Positions 7,413 to 16,382 of a stretch of DNA of 33,245 nt are shown in pieces (positions within the stretch are counted from its first letter, which is position 1; the number at the start of each line of letters is the position of its first letter). Under the pieces are notes generated by a model. The model did no database searches, was not told where the DNA came from, and saw only the letters and a list, made by a program, of their open reading frames with translations. Source of the DNA: an uncultured bacterium (lineage in GTDB: Bacteria; Myxococcota_A; UBA9042; PHBI01); contig CALHXW010000125.1 of assembly GCA_938040325.1 (NCBI GenBank), positions 1 to 33,245 of the forward strand. Direction: 5' to 3'. A program made the translations under genes and the position numbers.

Positions 7413-9974
7413 CTAAGTGTGGGGGCCGTCGTGCACAACCACCCAGGCAGCGATCAGGGCCGGTGGCGAAAAGGTCCGTTTGTCGCGTGCGAAGAGTCGC
7501 TCTTGCTGCCCGCCGGGTGAGGCCACATCGACGGCGACCAGCGTCCAGCCTGATCGGCGCAGTGACATCGCGAGGGTCACGAAGTCCCACGTGGAGCGCT
7601 GGTTGGCCCGCCAGCTCGGTTCGGGTTCGACACGCACTAGGCTCTCGCCCCAAGGCCCAAGCAGCTCACTGAAGATGGCCTCGAAGCCTACGACAGAGAC
7701 GGCTTGAGAGGTCACAAGCGCTCGGACTGTCTGATGAGACACGATCGCGATCGGCGGCTTGTCGCGAGTCGCTCGGGAGAAGCCAGCCGCCAGCCGTCGC
7801 TTGAGATCGTCGTTGGAGACAGCGGCGAGGACTCGGAAGTTGTCGACGAACCGCTCGCGCTGCGCTCGGATGAGGTCAGCGATCTTGAGGGCCGTGAGTG
7901 AGGTCCGAGCGTCCTGAGCAGCACCTTCGCCACCGAGGAGCACGACATGATCCCAGTCGCCAACGTGGTCGCCCGTCGGCAAGTTCAGCAGGACACGCTC
8001 GCTGCCCCAGGCACAAGCGAACACACGCGCAGTGCCGCTTGACCTGGCCCCGCCGCGCGGCGTGTAGTGGAAGACGCCTCGGTCCTCGGTGAAGACGCCC
8101 CAGTCGTCGGTTTCGGGGGAGAGTCCCGCTTGAACGTCGACGCCGTGGTCACTGAGCGCCGTCATCGCCAAGGCGCGCTGGCTCTCGTCGAGCAGGATGG
8201 CCACTTCGAGGTGAGGGTTGGTCGCCATGAGAATGGCCAAGAGATCGACGACCGCGGGTCGGTAGCCAATGCAGAGGAGGCGCGAGGGTGTGGCAGGTCT
8301 GGTCCGGTCGGCGAAGTCGGGCTCGGTCGGCGGGCCCAGATCCAGCGGGCCAAGCGCGTCTGCCCCTCCGCTGATGACCGCGGTGATGCTGCTGGCAAAA
8401 GCCTTTGCGGCTGAAAAGTTCGGCGCGACCGTGATGAGGCCGTGGAGCGTGCCAGCGGGAATGATCGAGCCGTAGGAGGCGGCGAACCATGGAACGGCGG
8501 ACGCTGGGTCGGGGTCGTTGTCGGGTGAGATCATCGCCCCGATGGGGGCCACTGGCGTGAGGCCAAAGGCGTCGCAGCTGAGGCCGGCCTGGTAGAGGTG
8601 GTCGAAGGCCAGCGGCTCCTCAAGGCGGAGCGTGGCGCCTTGGGACGCCTCGCCGCGGTCGAAGTTAAAGAAGTAGGTGTTGATCTCATCGCCTTCGCTA
8701 CGCCGCCATAAGGTGTCGATGAAGTCGAGCCGCTCGGGGTGGTGGATCGCCGTCACGACGTAGTGGGCTAGCATGCGCTCGGTTGCGACCACGATGGTGC
8801 GGTCTCCGCCGGCGACGCGCACGGTGGGCTGGTTGGACTGCTCGACGACCTCCGCTACTACCCAAGCGTCGCGGTTCGCTTCGCGCACGCTGAGCACCGT
8901 GCTTGCGGTCTGGGCGTCTGGGTAGGGGGCTCCCTCGCCAGCGAGGATCACGATCCGGCGGGCCGCTGCCACGTCGGCTCGCTCGATGAACTCTGAGCTG
9001 CCTTCGGTGAAGTGCCGGTAGGCAACGCGGGGGAGCTCAGGTGCGCGGAGCGCCGCTGGCGGATCCCGATCTGTCCCAACCACGGCGTAGTAGGTGGGGC
9101 GAAAGAGCTTGCTGTAGTGTCGCGCGAGCTCGCTCAAGAGTAACGGCACGCCTGGTGTGAGGTTGATGATGACCGTGTGACGCTTCATGCCCACCGGGCG
9201 GTTTCGGCTTAGGTCCATCAGCTCATTGACCACGTCACCGGCCAGCCCAATCAGGAAGCTGACGAGCAGCAGTCCGGCGAGCGTCAGCCCCAGGCTGACC
9301 ACCAGTCCGGCAGCGGAGATCGGCGCCTGAAGGAGGTTCCCAGGGTCTTCAAGCTGCCGGAACGACCACCAGAGGAGCGTGCCGAACTCCCCGTCGGAGG
9401 CACCGACGATGCCGTCGCCTGAGAAGTCGATGCCGTCGGCGGCAAGGGTGCTGAGGACAGCGGCGCCAGAGAAACTCAAAAAGAGCACGATCAACGCCAA
9501 GAGCCCGAGCTGACGTGACCGCTCCCGGCGAGCCGTGACCCACCAGAGGTCGCGAACGACCGGCGACCAGTAGCCGACTAACAGGAGCATTCGCGTGAGC
9601 CGAAAGAGCCGTAGCCAACGCGCTCCGTCTGGGCCCGGTTTCCACGGCAGAAAGGACAACAGGGCCACGACGTCGACCACGAGGAACAGGACGTCGCCGA
9701 TCCGCCGACGCTGGGCCTGAGCGTCCCGCGCCACGCGAGGGCGGGAGCCAAGGACATAGACCCGTGCCAAGAGCTCAACACCAAAGACCGCCAAGAGGAT
9801 GGTGTCTATCGTCGCACCAGCCTCGCGCGGGATGAGGCTCACCAAGATGCAGAGCGAGAGCGTGATCCGAACCCAAAAGTGGTCGAGCACTTGCTTGACG
9901 CGCATCGGCGTCGTGGTGCGCGGATCGTCGCTCAACGCGCTTCCCACCAGCGTTGGCGGGTGCGCAGATGCCAA
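7413..9974 (-). CDS. CASTOR/POLLUX-like ion channel with RCK-like domains
   Basis: A membrane channel protein of 853 residues. Hydrophobic segments lie near 35-50, 55-76, 92-110, 120-136 (an Arg-bearing S4-like LRLFRLTRMLLLVGYW), 155-178 and 220-248. A pore-helix region (GTLLWWSFRQLEDPGN, about 198-213) precedes the last segment. The filter position lacks the K-channel TVGYG and instead has EDPGN, recalling the ADxGN-type filter of plant CASTOR/DMI1. The cytoplasmic part (about 262-853) has two RCK/Rossmann-like units, TVIINLTPGVPLLLSELAR followed by RIVILAGEG, and LLCIGYRPAVVDLLA followed by VVLLGGEG. A Ca-loop-like DxSxDG motif (183-194) lies just outside the pore. The start is TTG at 9974, with AGGTGG 5-6 nt upstream; an ATG at 9905 is the alternative. 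Ion selectivity and ligand are unknown. Confidence 0.85.
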   Translation of the reverse strand: MASAHPPTLVGSALSDDPRTTTPMRVKQVLDHFWVRITLSLCILVSLIPREAGATIDTILLAVFGVELLARVYVLGSRPRVARDAQAQRRRIGDVLFLVVDVVALLSFLPWKPGPDGARWLRLFRLTRMLLLVGYWSPVVRDLWWVTARRERSRQLGLLALIVLFLSFSGAAVLSTLAADGIDFSGDGIVGASDGEFGTLLWWSFRQLEDPGNLLQAPISAAGLVVSLGLTLAGLLLVSFLIGLAGDVVNELMDLSRNRPVGMKRHTVIINLTPGVPLLLSELARHYSKLFRPTYYAVVGTDRDPPAALRAPELPRVAYRHFTEGSSEFIERADVAAARRIVILAGEGAPYPDAQTASTVLSVREANRDAWVVAEVVEQSNQPTVRVAGGDRTIVVATERMLAHYVVTAIHHPERLDFIDTLWRRSEGDEINTYFFNFDRGEASQGATLRLEEPLAFDHLYQAGLSCDAFGLTPVAPIGAMISPDNDPDPASAVPWFAASYGSIIPAGTLHGLITVAPNFSAAKAFASSITAVISGGADALGPLDLGPPTEPDFADRTRPATPSRLLCIGYRPAVVDLLAILMATNPHLEVAILLDESQRALAMTALSDHGVDVQAGLSPETDDWGVFTEDRGVFHYTPRGGARSSGTARVFACAWGSERVLLNLPTGDHVGDWDHVVLLGGEGAAQDARTSLTALKIADLIRAQRERFVDNFRVLAAVSNDDLKRRLAAGFSRATRDKPPIAIVSHQTVRALVTSQAVSVVGFEAIFSELLGPWGESLVRVEPEPSWRANQRSTWDFVTLAMSLRRSGWTLVAVDVASPGGQQERLFARDKRTFSPPALIAAWVVVHDGPHT

Positions 9975-10316
9975 GAGCCCACCTGAGCTGGAGCGGAGCC
10001 CACACCAGCGTCATCGCGCGTCGCTGGTCGCAATGGCCGGCTGGCAGGTCCGTTGACTGGGTGGGAGTGCGTCACCCGCCAACGGTCCCACGAACGGAGC
10101 GTTCACGCTACAGCACGCGCTGTCGCGATGGAGCCACGGAGACGTACCGAGTACCCCCAGCCGCCCTTAGTGGTCTTTGTCAGGGGTTTTGACCGTCGAC
10201 GCCGGGACCGGACGACGTCGGCTGGGGCAGCTCATGGTTGTGGATACACGCTGTCGTCACTCAGCCTCCCACGACGTCAACTCGCGCCGACCATCAAAAC
10301 CGTGCCGTGGACGACG
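9975..10316. other. Intergenic region upstream of channel gene
   Basis: No gene is supported here. Apparent plus-strand ORFs extend into the antisense strand of msrBA. An 8-bp inverted pair GGTTTTGA (10185-10192) / TCAAAACC (10294-10301) is the only symmetry I noticed and may be chance. The channel promoter should lie in this stretch. Confidence 0.4.
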
Positions 10317-10392
10317 CGTCCCAAAACGAGCGCTGGTTCCGGAAACAAGCGCTGCTTCCGGCTGCAGCATGTTGAGGTCTATTCGGGTCTAG
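10317..10392 (+). repeat. Rearranged family A element at the msrBA stop codon
   Basis: GTCCCAAAACGAGCGCT is followed by a second, partly duplicated copy of the end (AAACAAGCGCTGCTTCCGGCT), so the left terminus occurs twice in tandem and most of the interior is lost. The right end ATTCGGGTCTAG (10381-10392) matches the family end TTTTGGGACTAG at about nine positions, and its CTA is the reverse complement of the msrBA TAG stop. Confidence 0.65.
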
Positions 10393-11540
10393 TCCCGCAT
10401 GTAGTGGCAGGTGTATCCGTTTGGCTTCCGCTGGAGGTAGTCTTGATGATACGCCTCCGCCGCCGTGAACGGGCCTGCCTTGGTGACTTCGGTGACGACA
10501 GGATCCTTCCAGGACTTCGAGGCATTGACCTTGGCGATGACCGCTCTTGCGGTCTTCTCTTGCTCTGGCGTCGAGAAGAAGATCGCCGATCGGTACTGCG
10601 TACCCCGGTCATTGCCTTGACGATTCAGTGTCGTCGGATCGTGCATGCGGAAGAACCAGTCCGTCAGGAGGGTCTCGAAGCTCACAACCTTTGGATCAAA
10701 GGTCACGCGAATCGCCTCCGCATGCCTCGTCGAGCCGCTGCTGACCTGCTTGTAGGTCGCCGTGGCCGTCGCACCGCCCGCGTAGCCAACCTCGGTGTCG
10801 AGGACGCCTGGCACCTTGCGCAGGATCTCTTCCATCCCCCAGAAGCACCCGCCAGCAAGCACTGCGACCTCGAGATCGGAGGAGCACCCTGCGGCCGGCT
10901 TGGCAGCGGTGTCGGATGGCTTCTCGGCACAGCTGTTGTCGGTGTCATCGGGTGGTGGGCTGGACTGGTTGGCGCCGAAGAGCTTGCTGTAGTCGCCGTA
11001 GCCACGCTTGGCCAGATCGGCGAGCGGGATGAACTCAAGGGATGCGGAGTTGATGCACCACCGCTCGCCGGTGGGTGGCGGGCCATCTTTGAAGACGTGT
11101 CCTAGGTGGGCATCTCCGATGGCGGAACGCGCCTCAACCCGGACCATGCCGTGGGTCGTGTCGCTCTTGGTTGTCACCGATGCGGGGTCGATGGGGCGCG
11201 TGAAGCTTGGCCAGCCAGTGCCTGACCTGAACTTGTCGGTTGAGCTGAAGAGGGGAGCGCCGGTTGTGATATCGACGAAGATCCCTGACCGCTTCTCGTT
11301 CCAGTAGGCATTGTTGAACGGTGGCTCTGTGCCGTCGTCTTGGGTGACGCGGTACTGAAGCGGGGTGAGGCGCTTCTTGAGCGTGGCACGGTCGGGCTTG
11401 CTGTACTTCGCGCCAGTCGCTGCCGGCGCCGGGGCCGCGTTGGCGACATAGTCGCTCTGCTTGCACGCCGAGTAGCCAAAGACGAGCAGGAGTGCGACGG
11501 CCGCACGACCCACGACTGCACCTGTTTGGGGTCTGTTCAC
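10389..11540 (-). CDS. msrBA: Exported MsrB-MsrA fusion methionine sulfoxide reductase
   Basis: Repairs oxidised methionine: MsrB handles the R-sulfoxide and MsrA the S-sulfoxide. The N-terminus has a hydrophobic stretch ending in YSAC (Cys26), a possible lipobox though Tyr at -3 is unusual, so the enzyme is probably in the envelope. The MsrB domain (about 50-172) has [22 protein letters not shown] and catalytic Cys162 in RWCINSASL. The first zinc CXXC is replaced by FVDITTG, so this is a zinc-free MsrB. After a Pro/Ser linker (190-220) the MsrA domain has GGCFWG with catalytic Cys232, and Cys378 near the end could act as resolving cysteine. The order MsrB then MsrA is the reverse of the PilB and many MsrAB fusions. 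The start is GTG at 11540 with GAGG 6 nt upstream. The stop lies in a family A repeat end. Confidence 0.93.
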   Translation of the reverse strand: MNRPQTGAVVGRAAVALLLVFGYSACKQSDYVANAAPAPAATGAKYSKPDRATLKKRLTPLQYRVTQDDGTEPPFNNAYWNEKRSGIFVDITTGAPLFSSTDKFRSGTGWPSFTRPIDPASVTTKSDTTHGMVRVEARSAIGDAHLGHVFKDGPPPTGERWCINSASLEFIPLADLAKRGYGDYSKLFGANQSSPPPDDTDNSCAEKPSDTAAKPAAGCSSDLEVAVLAGGCFWGMEEILRKVPGVLDTEVGYAGGATATATYKQVSSGSTRHAEAIRVTFDPKVVSFETLLTDWFFRMHDPTTLNRQGNDRGTQYRSAIFFSTPEQEKTARAVIAKVNASKSWKDPVVTEVTKAGPFTAAEAYHQDYLQRKPNGYTCHYMRD

Positions 11541-11810
11541 AAAAACCTCACGCTGTGCGGGTCAGCTCCAGCGCTGACCTCACCATCCTATAGTCGCACA
11601 GTAGGCAGGCGGTTAGCACCTTTCGTATCGGCGAACGTTGGGTAGGGCTTCGGTCACCGCCAACGTTGTCGAGCGGTCGCCGAGCGTCCTCGACGCAGTG
11701 CGCAACTCGCGGGCGAGGAGGAGCCAAGGCCAAGTCCCAGAACGCCATCCGAAGGGCTGGCGGGGCAATTCGATGAGGCCGTGACGCCGAGATCGACCCA
11801 AGACGCCCGA
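11541..11810. other. Intergenic region between nusB and msrBA
   Basis: No gene is supported. It should contain the msrBA promoter near 11541-11640. Short ORFs here have no recognisable features. The rest of the gap to nusB is a decayed family A repeat. Confidence 0.4.
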
Positions 11811-11948
11811 GAGTGTCGCCGCAACGTCGTGGGCCAAAGACCCCCGCGAGCATCGCGGCGTTCGGGTTAGCTCAGCGAGCGTGCCGACGCTGCTGGCGAG
11901 TGCATCGCGGACGTCGAAGCCGGAGTGAGCGCTTGTTTTTGGGACTCG
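11811..11948 (-). repeat. Decayed family A element just after nusB
   Basis: On the minus strand this reads CGAGTCCCAAAAACAAGCGCT, then CTCCGGCTTCGACGTCCGCGATGCACTCGCCAGCAGCGTCGG and onward, following the complete copy's left half closely. Similarity fades past the GATGCTCGC loop, and the right inner arm is degenerate. The terminal CTAG has become CTCG. The element begins 3 bp beyond the nusB stop codon and has the same orientation as nusB. Confidence 0.75.
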
Positions 11949-11951
11949 TCC

Positions 11952-12410
11952 TCAGCTCTTGGCGGCGGCCTGCAAGGCTGCGACGCGGTCGAGGATGCCG
12001 TTGACGAACGAGCTCGACTCGGGCGTGCCGTAGCGCTTTGCGATCTCGATCGCCTCGTTCATCGTCACGCGCGGCGGGATCTCGTCCATCCAGCGGAGCT
12101 CAAACACGGCCATCCGAAGGATGTTGCGATCGATGAAGGCCATCCGGTGGACCTTCCAGTTGTTGCTGCTCTCGCTGAGGATCGCGTCGATCTCCTCGCG
12201 GTTGTCGAGGACTCCGCGGATGACCCGGTCGTGGAAGGTGAGCTCCTCGTCACCGCCCTTAGGCAGCTGTGCGAGCTCTTGATCCGTGTGCGCCGGCTCG
12301 ACCGCACGTGCGTGGGTGTGGTCCACGGCTTCGCTGGCGTACTGGCCGGGAAACTCAAGCGCATACAGCGTCTGTAGAACGAGCTCGCGTGCGCGACGTC
12401 GACGACCCAC
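11952..12410 (-). CDS. nusB: Transcription antitermination factor NusB
   Basis: Binds boxA RNA with NusE (S10) in rRNA antitermination complexes. The 152-residue protein has the family's start GRRRRARELVLQTLYALEF and the late motifs FIDRNILRMAVFELRWMDEIPPRVTMNEAIEIAKRYGTPESSSFVNGILDRV, seen here as successive conserved helices. The start is GTG at 12410, one base after the ribH stop, so translation is probably coupled. It is the last gene of the riboflavin operon, the usual neighbour order in many bacteria. Confidence 0.96.
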   Translation of the reverse strand: MGRRRRARELVLQTLYALEFPGQYASEAVDHTHARAVEPAHTDQELAQLPKGGDEELTFHDRVIRGVLDNREEIDAILSESSNNWKVHRMAFIDRNILRMAVFELRWMDEIPPRVTMNEAIEIAKRYGTPESSSFVNGILDRVAALQAAAKS

Positions 12411-12411
12411 G

Positions 12412-12882
12412 CTACTTGTCCAGCTCGCGCAGGACGTTGACCATCTCGATGGCGGCGCTTGCGGCCTCGGCGCCCTTGTTGCCGGCCTTGGTGCCGGCGC
12501 GCTCGATCGCTTGCTCGATGGTGTCGGTCGTCAGGATCCCAAACGACACCGTCACGCCGGTCTCGATCGAGACGTTCGCACATCCCTTGGTCGCCTCAGA
12601 CGCGATGTAGTCGAAGTGCGGGGTTGCGCCTCGAATCAAACACCCAAGCGCCACGATCGCGTCGAACTTCGAGCTACGCGCCATCTTCGCGACGGCCATC
12701 GGGATCTCATAGGCACCTGGAACGCGGACGATCGTCAGCTTGTCGTCGTCGGCGCCATGGCGCTTGAGGCAGTCCAGAGCCCCCTCAACCAGTCGCTCGG
12801 TGATGAAGCTGTTAAAGCGCCCGACCACGATGCCGTAGCGGTGTCCGGATGCGTTCAGCTGGCCTTCGATCTCGTGAGCCAT
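12412..12882 (-). CDS. ribH: 6,7-dimethyl-8-ribityllumazine synthase
   Basis: Penultimate riboflavin step: condenses 5-amino-6-ribitylaminouracil with 3,4-dihydroxy-2-butanone 4-phosphate. Family signatures are [23 protein letters not shown], and [21 protein letters not shown] with the catalytic-region His. The length of 156 is typical. AAGGAG lies 6-7 nt before the ATG. It is followed within 1 bp by nusB and preceded by 106 bp of non-coding sequence after the lipoprotein gene. Confidence 0.97.
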   Translation of the reverse strand: MAHEIEGQLNASGHRYGIVVGRFNSFITERLVEGALDCLKRHGADDDKLTIVRVPGAYEIPMAVAKMARSSKFDAIVALGCLIRGATPHFDYIASEATKGCANVSIETGVTVSFGILTTDTIEQAIERAGTKAGNKGAEAASAAIEMVNVLRELDK

Positions 12883-12988
12883 GGGGCTCTCCTTGTCGTG
12901 TCAACGGGCCGCGTTATAGGAGCGCGAGCTTGCCGTGGTCAACCTGCGTCGTCGGTGTTGTGTCCCGCGATGGGGCTGCCCGTTGCCG

Positions 12989-14581
12989 CTAAGGCGTAAA
13001 CTTAATGGTCGCAAAGCCGCTTGTGGTCGTTGAGAGCTGCGGGTTGTTGAGGATGCACTCCTCCCCCGAGTCGTTGGTGTACTCGGTCGTGTGCGCGAGC
13101 CCGTTGAAGCTCGCTGTGAAGACACCGTCGTCGTCGGTCTCGACCTCGCGGATGGTCCCTACGCCGAAGCCGTGGAAGTCGCTGACGTTGCCGTCGAAGG
13201 TTCCAAAGAGCTCCACATAGACGCGGTCGCCGACCTCGAATCCCGTGACGGTGCCGACAATCGTCGTGTCGACGCTCAGGCCGCCACCGTCGAATGTGCG
13301 TCGACCCTCAAATGAGGCACCATCAAAGGTCACGTCGGCGAAGGCCGTCGTGAACGATGCGGTCCCCGGCTGCTTCGGTTGACCCGCGGGGGCGCAATAG
13401 GGAACAGCCGTGACCGGCAGCGTCACCTGAACGGTGCTGGGGGTTAGCGGTTTGCTGGCCCAGACAGACGCGCTGCTCACGGGCCAGCGTTGCGCATCGC
13501 GACCGACTCGGAACTCGGCGCCCGCTGGCAGGCCGTCATTGGCTCGGGCCAACGCTGCATCGACATCGTCAGAGGTCGCCAAGGCCGCAAACAAGCGCTG
13601 CGCCGCCGCCAGCTGGTCGGCGACGTCGGCGGAGCCGCGCACGCCGATCAAGATCCCTTCGCCGTCGATGAGCCGCTCCCAGAGGCTGTCGTTGTCGGGT
13701 TGCCCGTCGGTGCCGTCGCTGTAGGTGTTGCTACCGAGGAGCACGACCAAGCCAGGGCCGCCACCAACATTGAGCCGGGTGGCTTCCTGTAGACGTGCGC
13801 CAGTCAGCGTCGCGTCGCCGAAGACACCGGCGTTGACGGACACACCGACCGTGCGGAACGCCGCGCCGCCCCCTTGAGTCTCGACTCTGACGCCGGCGCC
13901 AAGCCACACGACGGCATCCATTCCGTCAAGCTCTGCAAGGGCGCTGAGGACGTCGGCCTCCGAGGCGTAGTTGATGTTGGTGGTCCGCTCGTACGCGTCA
14001 CCAGCGGACTGCTCGACGCCACTGAGCGTGGTCCCGAACGCCGGCCCGTAGGCATTGAGCAAGCGCAGCTCGCGTGTTCCGTAGTCGAGGCTCGGCAGGT
14101 CGGCTTTCGTGAGCTCGACCGACGCGGTCGCCGACAGTGCTGACGACACGACAACCGTCTTCCCCTCGGCGTCGAAGCCGTCCACGTTCTTGAGCAGGGC
14201 AGGGCGTCCCATCGGTGCGACAGGTAGCGCGCCTCCTGGTGACCAGCTTCCGTAGGTGCATCCGGCATCATCGCACCGCCGGATTGCTGTGGTTCCGTCC
14301 GGTGCCGCCCCCCACGTGACCCGCACGCCATCGGAGTCTTCCGTGACGCCTGTGCGCGAGACCGGCAACGACGTGGCGATTGCCGCGAGCTCGCCATCGC
14401 TGGCGATCTCGGCTTCCCACGCCTCGATGTCGAGCTGCTCTTGAACGGTCACGATCGCAGACGGCAGGTCCGGCGCGTCGCCGCCTCCGCCTCCGTCACC
14501 ATCACCGCTGTCGCCGCAGGCAGCGACGAGGATGCTAAGGGGCAAGAGCGCCGCGAGGGCATAGGTTTGCAGTGGTCGCAT
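12989..14581 (-). CDS. Lipoprotein of unknown function inside the riboflavin operon
   Basis: I do not recognise the family. The 530-residue protein has a signal peptide ending in a good lipobox (LVAAC, Cys22), then an acidic Gly/Asp-rich tether (GDSGDGDGGGGGD). The body (about 40-390) alternates beta strands and helices, with AVVWLGAGVRVETQGGG and GGGPGLVVLLGSNTY, somewhat like a Rossmann or caspase-like fold, but I see no catalytic dyad I would trust. The C-terminus (about 400-530) is beta-rich and resembles a carbohydrate-binding or Ig-like sheet domain, with a paired Cys near the end. It starts 17 bp after the ribE stop on the same strand, so it is co-transcribed with the rib genes, in the place where ribBA usually sits. 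Confidence 0.8.
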   Translation of the reverse strand: MRPLQTYALAALLPLSILVAACGDSGDGDGGGGGDAPDLPSAIVTVQEQLDIEAWEAEIASDGELAAIATSLPVSRTGVTEDSDGVRVTWGAAPDGTTAIRRCDDAGCTYGSWSPGGALPVAPMGRPALLKNVDGFDAEGKTVVVSSALSATASVELTKADLPSLDYGTRELRLLNAYGPAFGTTLSGVEQSAGDAYERTTNINYASEADVLSALAELDGMDAVVWLGAGVRVETQGGGAAFRTVGVSVNAGVFGDATLTGARLQEATRLNVGGGPGLVVLLGSNTYSDGTDGQPDNDSLWERLIDGEGILIGVRGSADVADQLAAAQRLFAALATSDDVDAALARANDGLPAGAEFRVGRDAQRWPVSSASVWASKPLTPSTVQVTLPVTAVPYCAPAGQPKQPGTASFTTAFADVTFDGASFEGRRTFDGGGLSVDTTIVGTVTGFEVGDRVYVELFGTFDGNVSDFHGFGVGTIREVETDDDGVFTASFNGLAHTTEYTNDSGEECILNNPQLSTTTSGFATIKFTP

Positions 14582-14598
14582 TGGGGATCCCCGTGTCG

Positions 14599-15240
14599 CT
14601 AGGCGAGGCCGTGGGCCTTGAGTTTGTCGAGCGTCAGGCCGCTGGATTCGCCTTGGAGACCCAGCGCGCGCCGAACATACTTGCCGATGATATCGGTTTC
14701 AACGTTGACCGGTGCGGCCGACGGCAGCGCGTGAAGGTGTGTTGCCTTGTGGGTGTGCGGCACCACAGCCACCGTGACGTTTGCGTGGGCCAGTCGGGCG
14801 ACTGTCAGGCTGATGCCGTCGATCGCGATGGAGCCCTTCTCGACGACCTCGGCCAGACGCGCCGTCGGGACGGTGAAGGTGTACTCCCAGCTTGCGCCGA
14901 CTTGGCGTCGCTCGACGAACCTCCCGACACCATCGACGTGACCTTGGACCATGTGGCCCCCCATTCGGTCGCCGACCCGGAGGGCCTGCTCGAGGTTGAC
15001 GCGTGCTCCGAGGGGTAGGGCGCCGAGCGTTGTCGTATCGAGTGTGGTCCGGCTCACGTCGAACGTGAGCTGTGTTGCGCTCGCAGAGACCTTCGTCAGG
15101 CAGACGCCGTTGACCGCCACGCTGGCGCCAAGGTCGATGTCAGCTGCAGGTAGGTGAGTCTCGACGGTCAGAACACCGCTTGCGCCAGACAGCCTGCGCT
15201 GCCGTAGCCATCCAACGTCCTCGATTAGACCAGTGAACAT
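14599..15240 (-). CDS. ribE: Riboflavin synthase alpha subunit
   Basis: Dismutates two molecules of 6,7-dimethyl-8-ribityllumazine to riboflavin and the pyrimidine substrate recycled by RibH. The 213 residues form two tandem beta-barrel repeats: MFTGLIEDVG with SVAVNGVCLTKV and then GHMVQGHVDGVG with SIAIDGISLTV. The start overlaps the ribD end by 16 bp, which supports coupling. The usual family name in E. coli is ribC; ribE is used in most other bacteria. Confidence 0.96.
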   Translation of the reverse strand: MFTGLIEDVGWLRQRRLSGASGVLTVETHLPAADIDLGASVAVNGVCLTKVSASATQLTFDVSRTTLDTTTLGALPLGARVNLEQALRVGDRMGGHMVQGHVDGVGRFVERRQVGASWEYTFTVPTARLAEVVEKGSIAIDGISLTVARLAHANVTVAVVPHTHKATHLHALPSAAPVNVETDIIGKYVRRALGLQGESSGLTLDKLKAHGLA

Positions 15241-16382
15241 GGTGCCTCCTCGTCAGCGGCGAGCGAAGTGTCCGGCACGGCGACGATCTCGAGATCCGCC
15301 CCGAGTCGGCGGGTTGAGACGATGTCGAGGCGAGGCCCGTCTGCAGGCGCATCGAGACCGAGAGGTCCGAACGCGGGGAGCCCGTCGGCGCCGATGATAA
15401 CCGGCGCTTGGTGCAGTATCAGACGGTCGACCAGCCCTTGCCGCAACAGCGAGCCGGCCAGCTGCCCGCCACCCTCTACGAGGACGGAGGTCACTGGATT
15501 CGGCAGCCTGCCGAGCCGGTCCAGCGTCGCTCTGAGGTCGACCTCTAGCGAACCGCCTTGCGCCGGTAGGTTCCACGCATCGCCTCCTGTTGGCTCGAGC
15601 GCCTTGAGGAGGGAGGCAGGTGGCTCGGTCGCGCCAACGATGAAGGTGCGGCCGGCGCCTTCTGCGGCCTTGAGAACGTTGGCCTCGGCAGAGAGCTGGA
15701 AACGGCTTGCCACGACCACACGATCGGTAGGCGTCAGGGGCGGGAGCTCGTGACGGACGAGCCCTCGTGGTGTGAGGCGAGGGTTGTCGGCGCGCGCCGT
15801 GCCGCCGCCGACCATCACCGCATCGTGCTCAGCGCGGAGCGCGTGAACACGCGAGCGCGCCGTTGACCCGGTGATCCACTGGCTCCTGCCGTTGCCGGCG
15901 GCGATACGCCCGTCGAGTGACGTCGCAAGCTTGAGCGTGAGGAAGGGGCGGCGGCGCACAATCCACGTGTTGAAGAACGCGTTGAGTTCACGTGCCTCTG
16001 CCTCGCGGACCCCAACATCCACCGCGATTCCAGCCGCGGTCAGCGCGTCGCGCCCACGTCCGGCCACCTGAGGGTTTGGGTCGAGCTGCGCGACGACAAC
16101 CCGCTTGAACCCTGCACGGATCACTGCGTCCGAGCATGGCGGTGTTCGGCCTGTGTGAGCGCAGGGCTCCAGCGTCACAAAGAGGGTCGCGTTGCGGCAG
16201 TCTCCAGCCATTGCGATAGCGTTCGGCTCTGCGTGCGGCTGACCAGCCTGGTGGTGAAACCCTTCGCCGACGACCCTGCCGTCGCGAACAACGAGCGCGC
16301 CGACCATCGGGTTTGGCGATGTGCATCCGCGTGCACGCGCGGCGAGCGCGAGCGCTCGGTCCATGAGCGCGTCGACGTTCAC
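15225..16382 (-). CDS. ribD: Bifunctional riboflavin deaminase/reductase RibD
   Basis: Catalyses the pyrimidine deamination and the ribosyl side-chain reduction of riboflavin synthesis. The N-terminal deaminase domain (1-145) has the zinc site HAEPNAI and LEPCAHTGRTPPC. The C-terminal reductase (150-370) shows LKLATSLDGRIA, a GxxAR...H region and VEGGGQLAGSLL. The 385-residue length is normal. I choose GTG at 16382 because it overlaps the nrdR stop as GTGA; the ATG at 16364 would delete six residues. Confidence 0.96.
   Translation of the reverse strand: MNVDALMDRALALAARARGCTSPNPMVGALVVRDGRVVGEGFHHQAGQPHAEPNAIAMAGDCRNATLFVTLEPCAHTGRTPPCSDAVIRAGFKRVVVAQLDPNPQVAGRGRDALTAAGIAVDVGVREAEARELNAFFNTWIVRRRPFLTLKLATSLDGRIAAGNGRSQWITGSTARSRVHALRAEHDAVMVGGGTARADNPRLTPRGLVRHELPPLTPTDRVVVASRFQLSAEANVLKAAEGAGRTFIVGATEPPASLLKALEPTGGDAWNLPAQGGSLEVDLRATLDRLGRLPNPVTSVLVEGGGQLAGSLLRQGLVDRLILHQAPVIIGADGLPAFGPLGLDAPADGPRLDIVSTRRLGADLEIVAVPDTSLAADEEAPCSLV

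Noticed and set aside
10053..11105. 350-aa plus-strand ORF
   Set aside because: It runs antisense through most of msrBA and has no family features.
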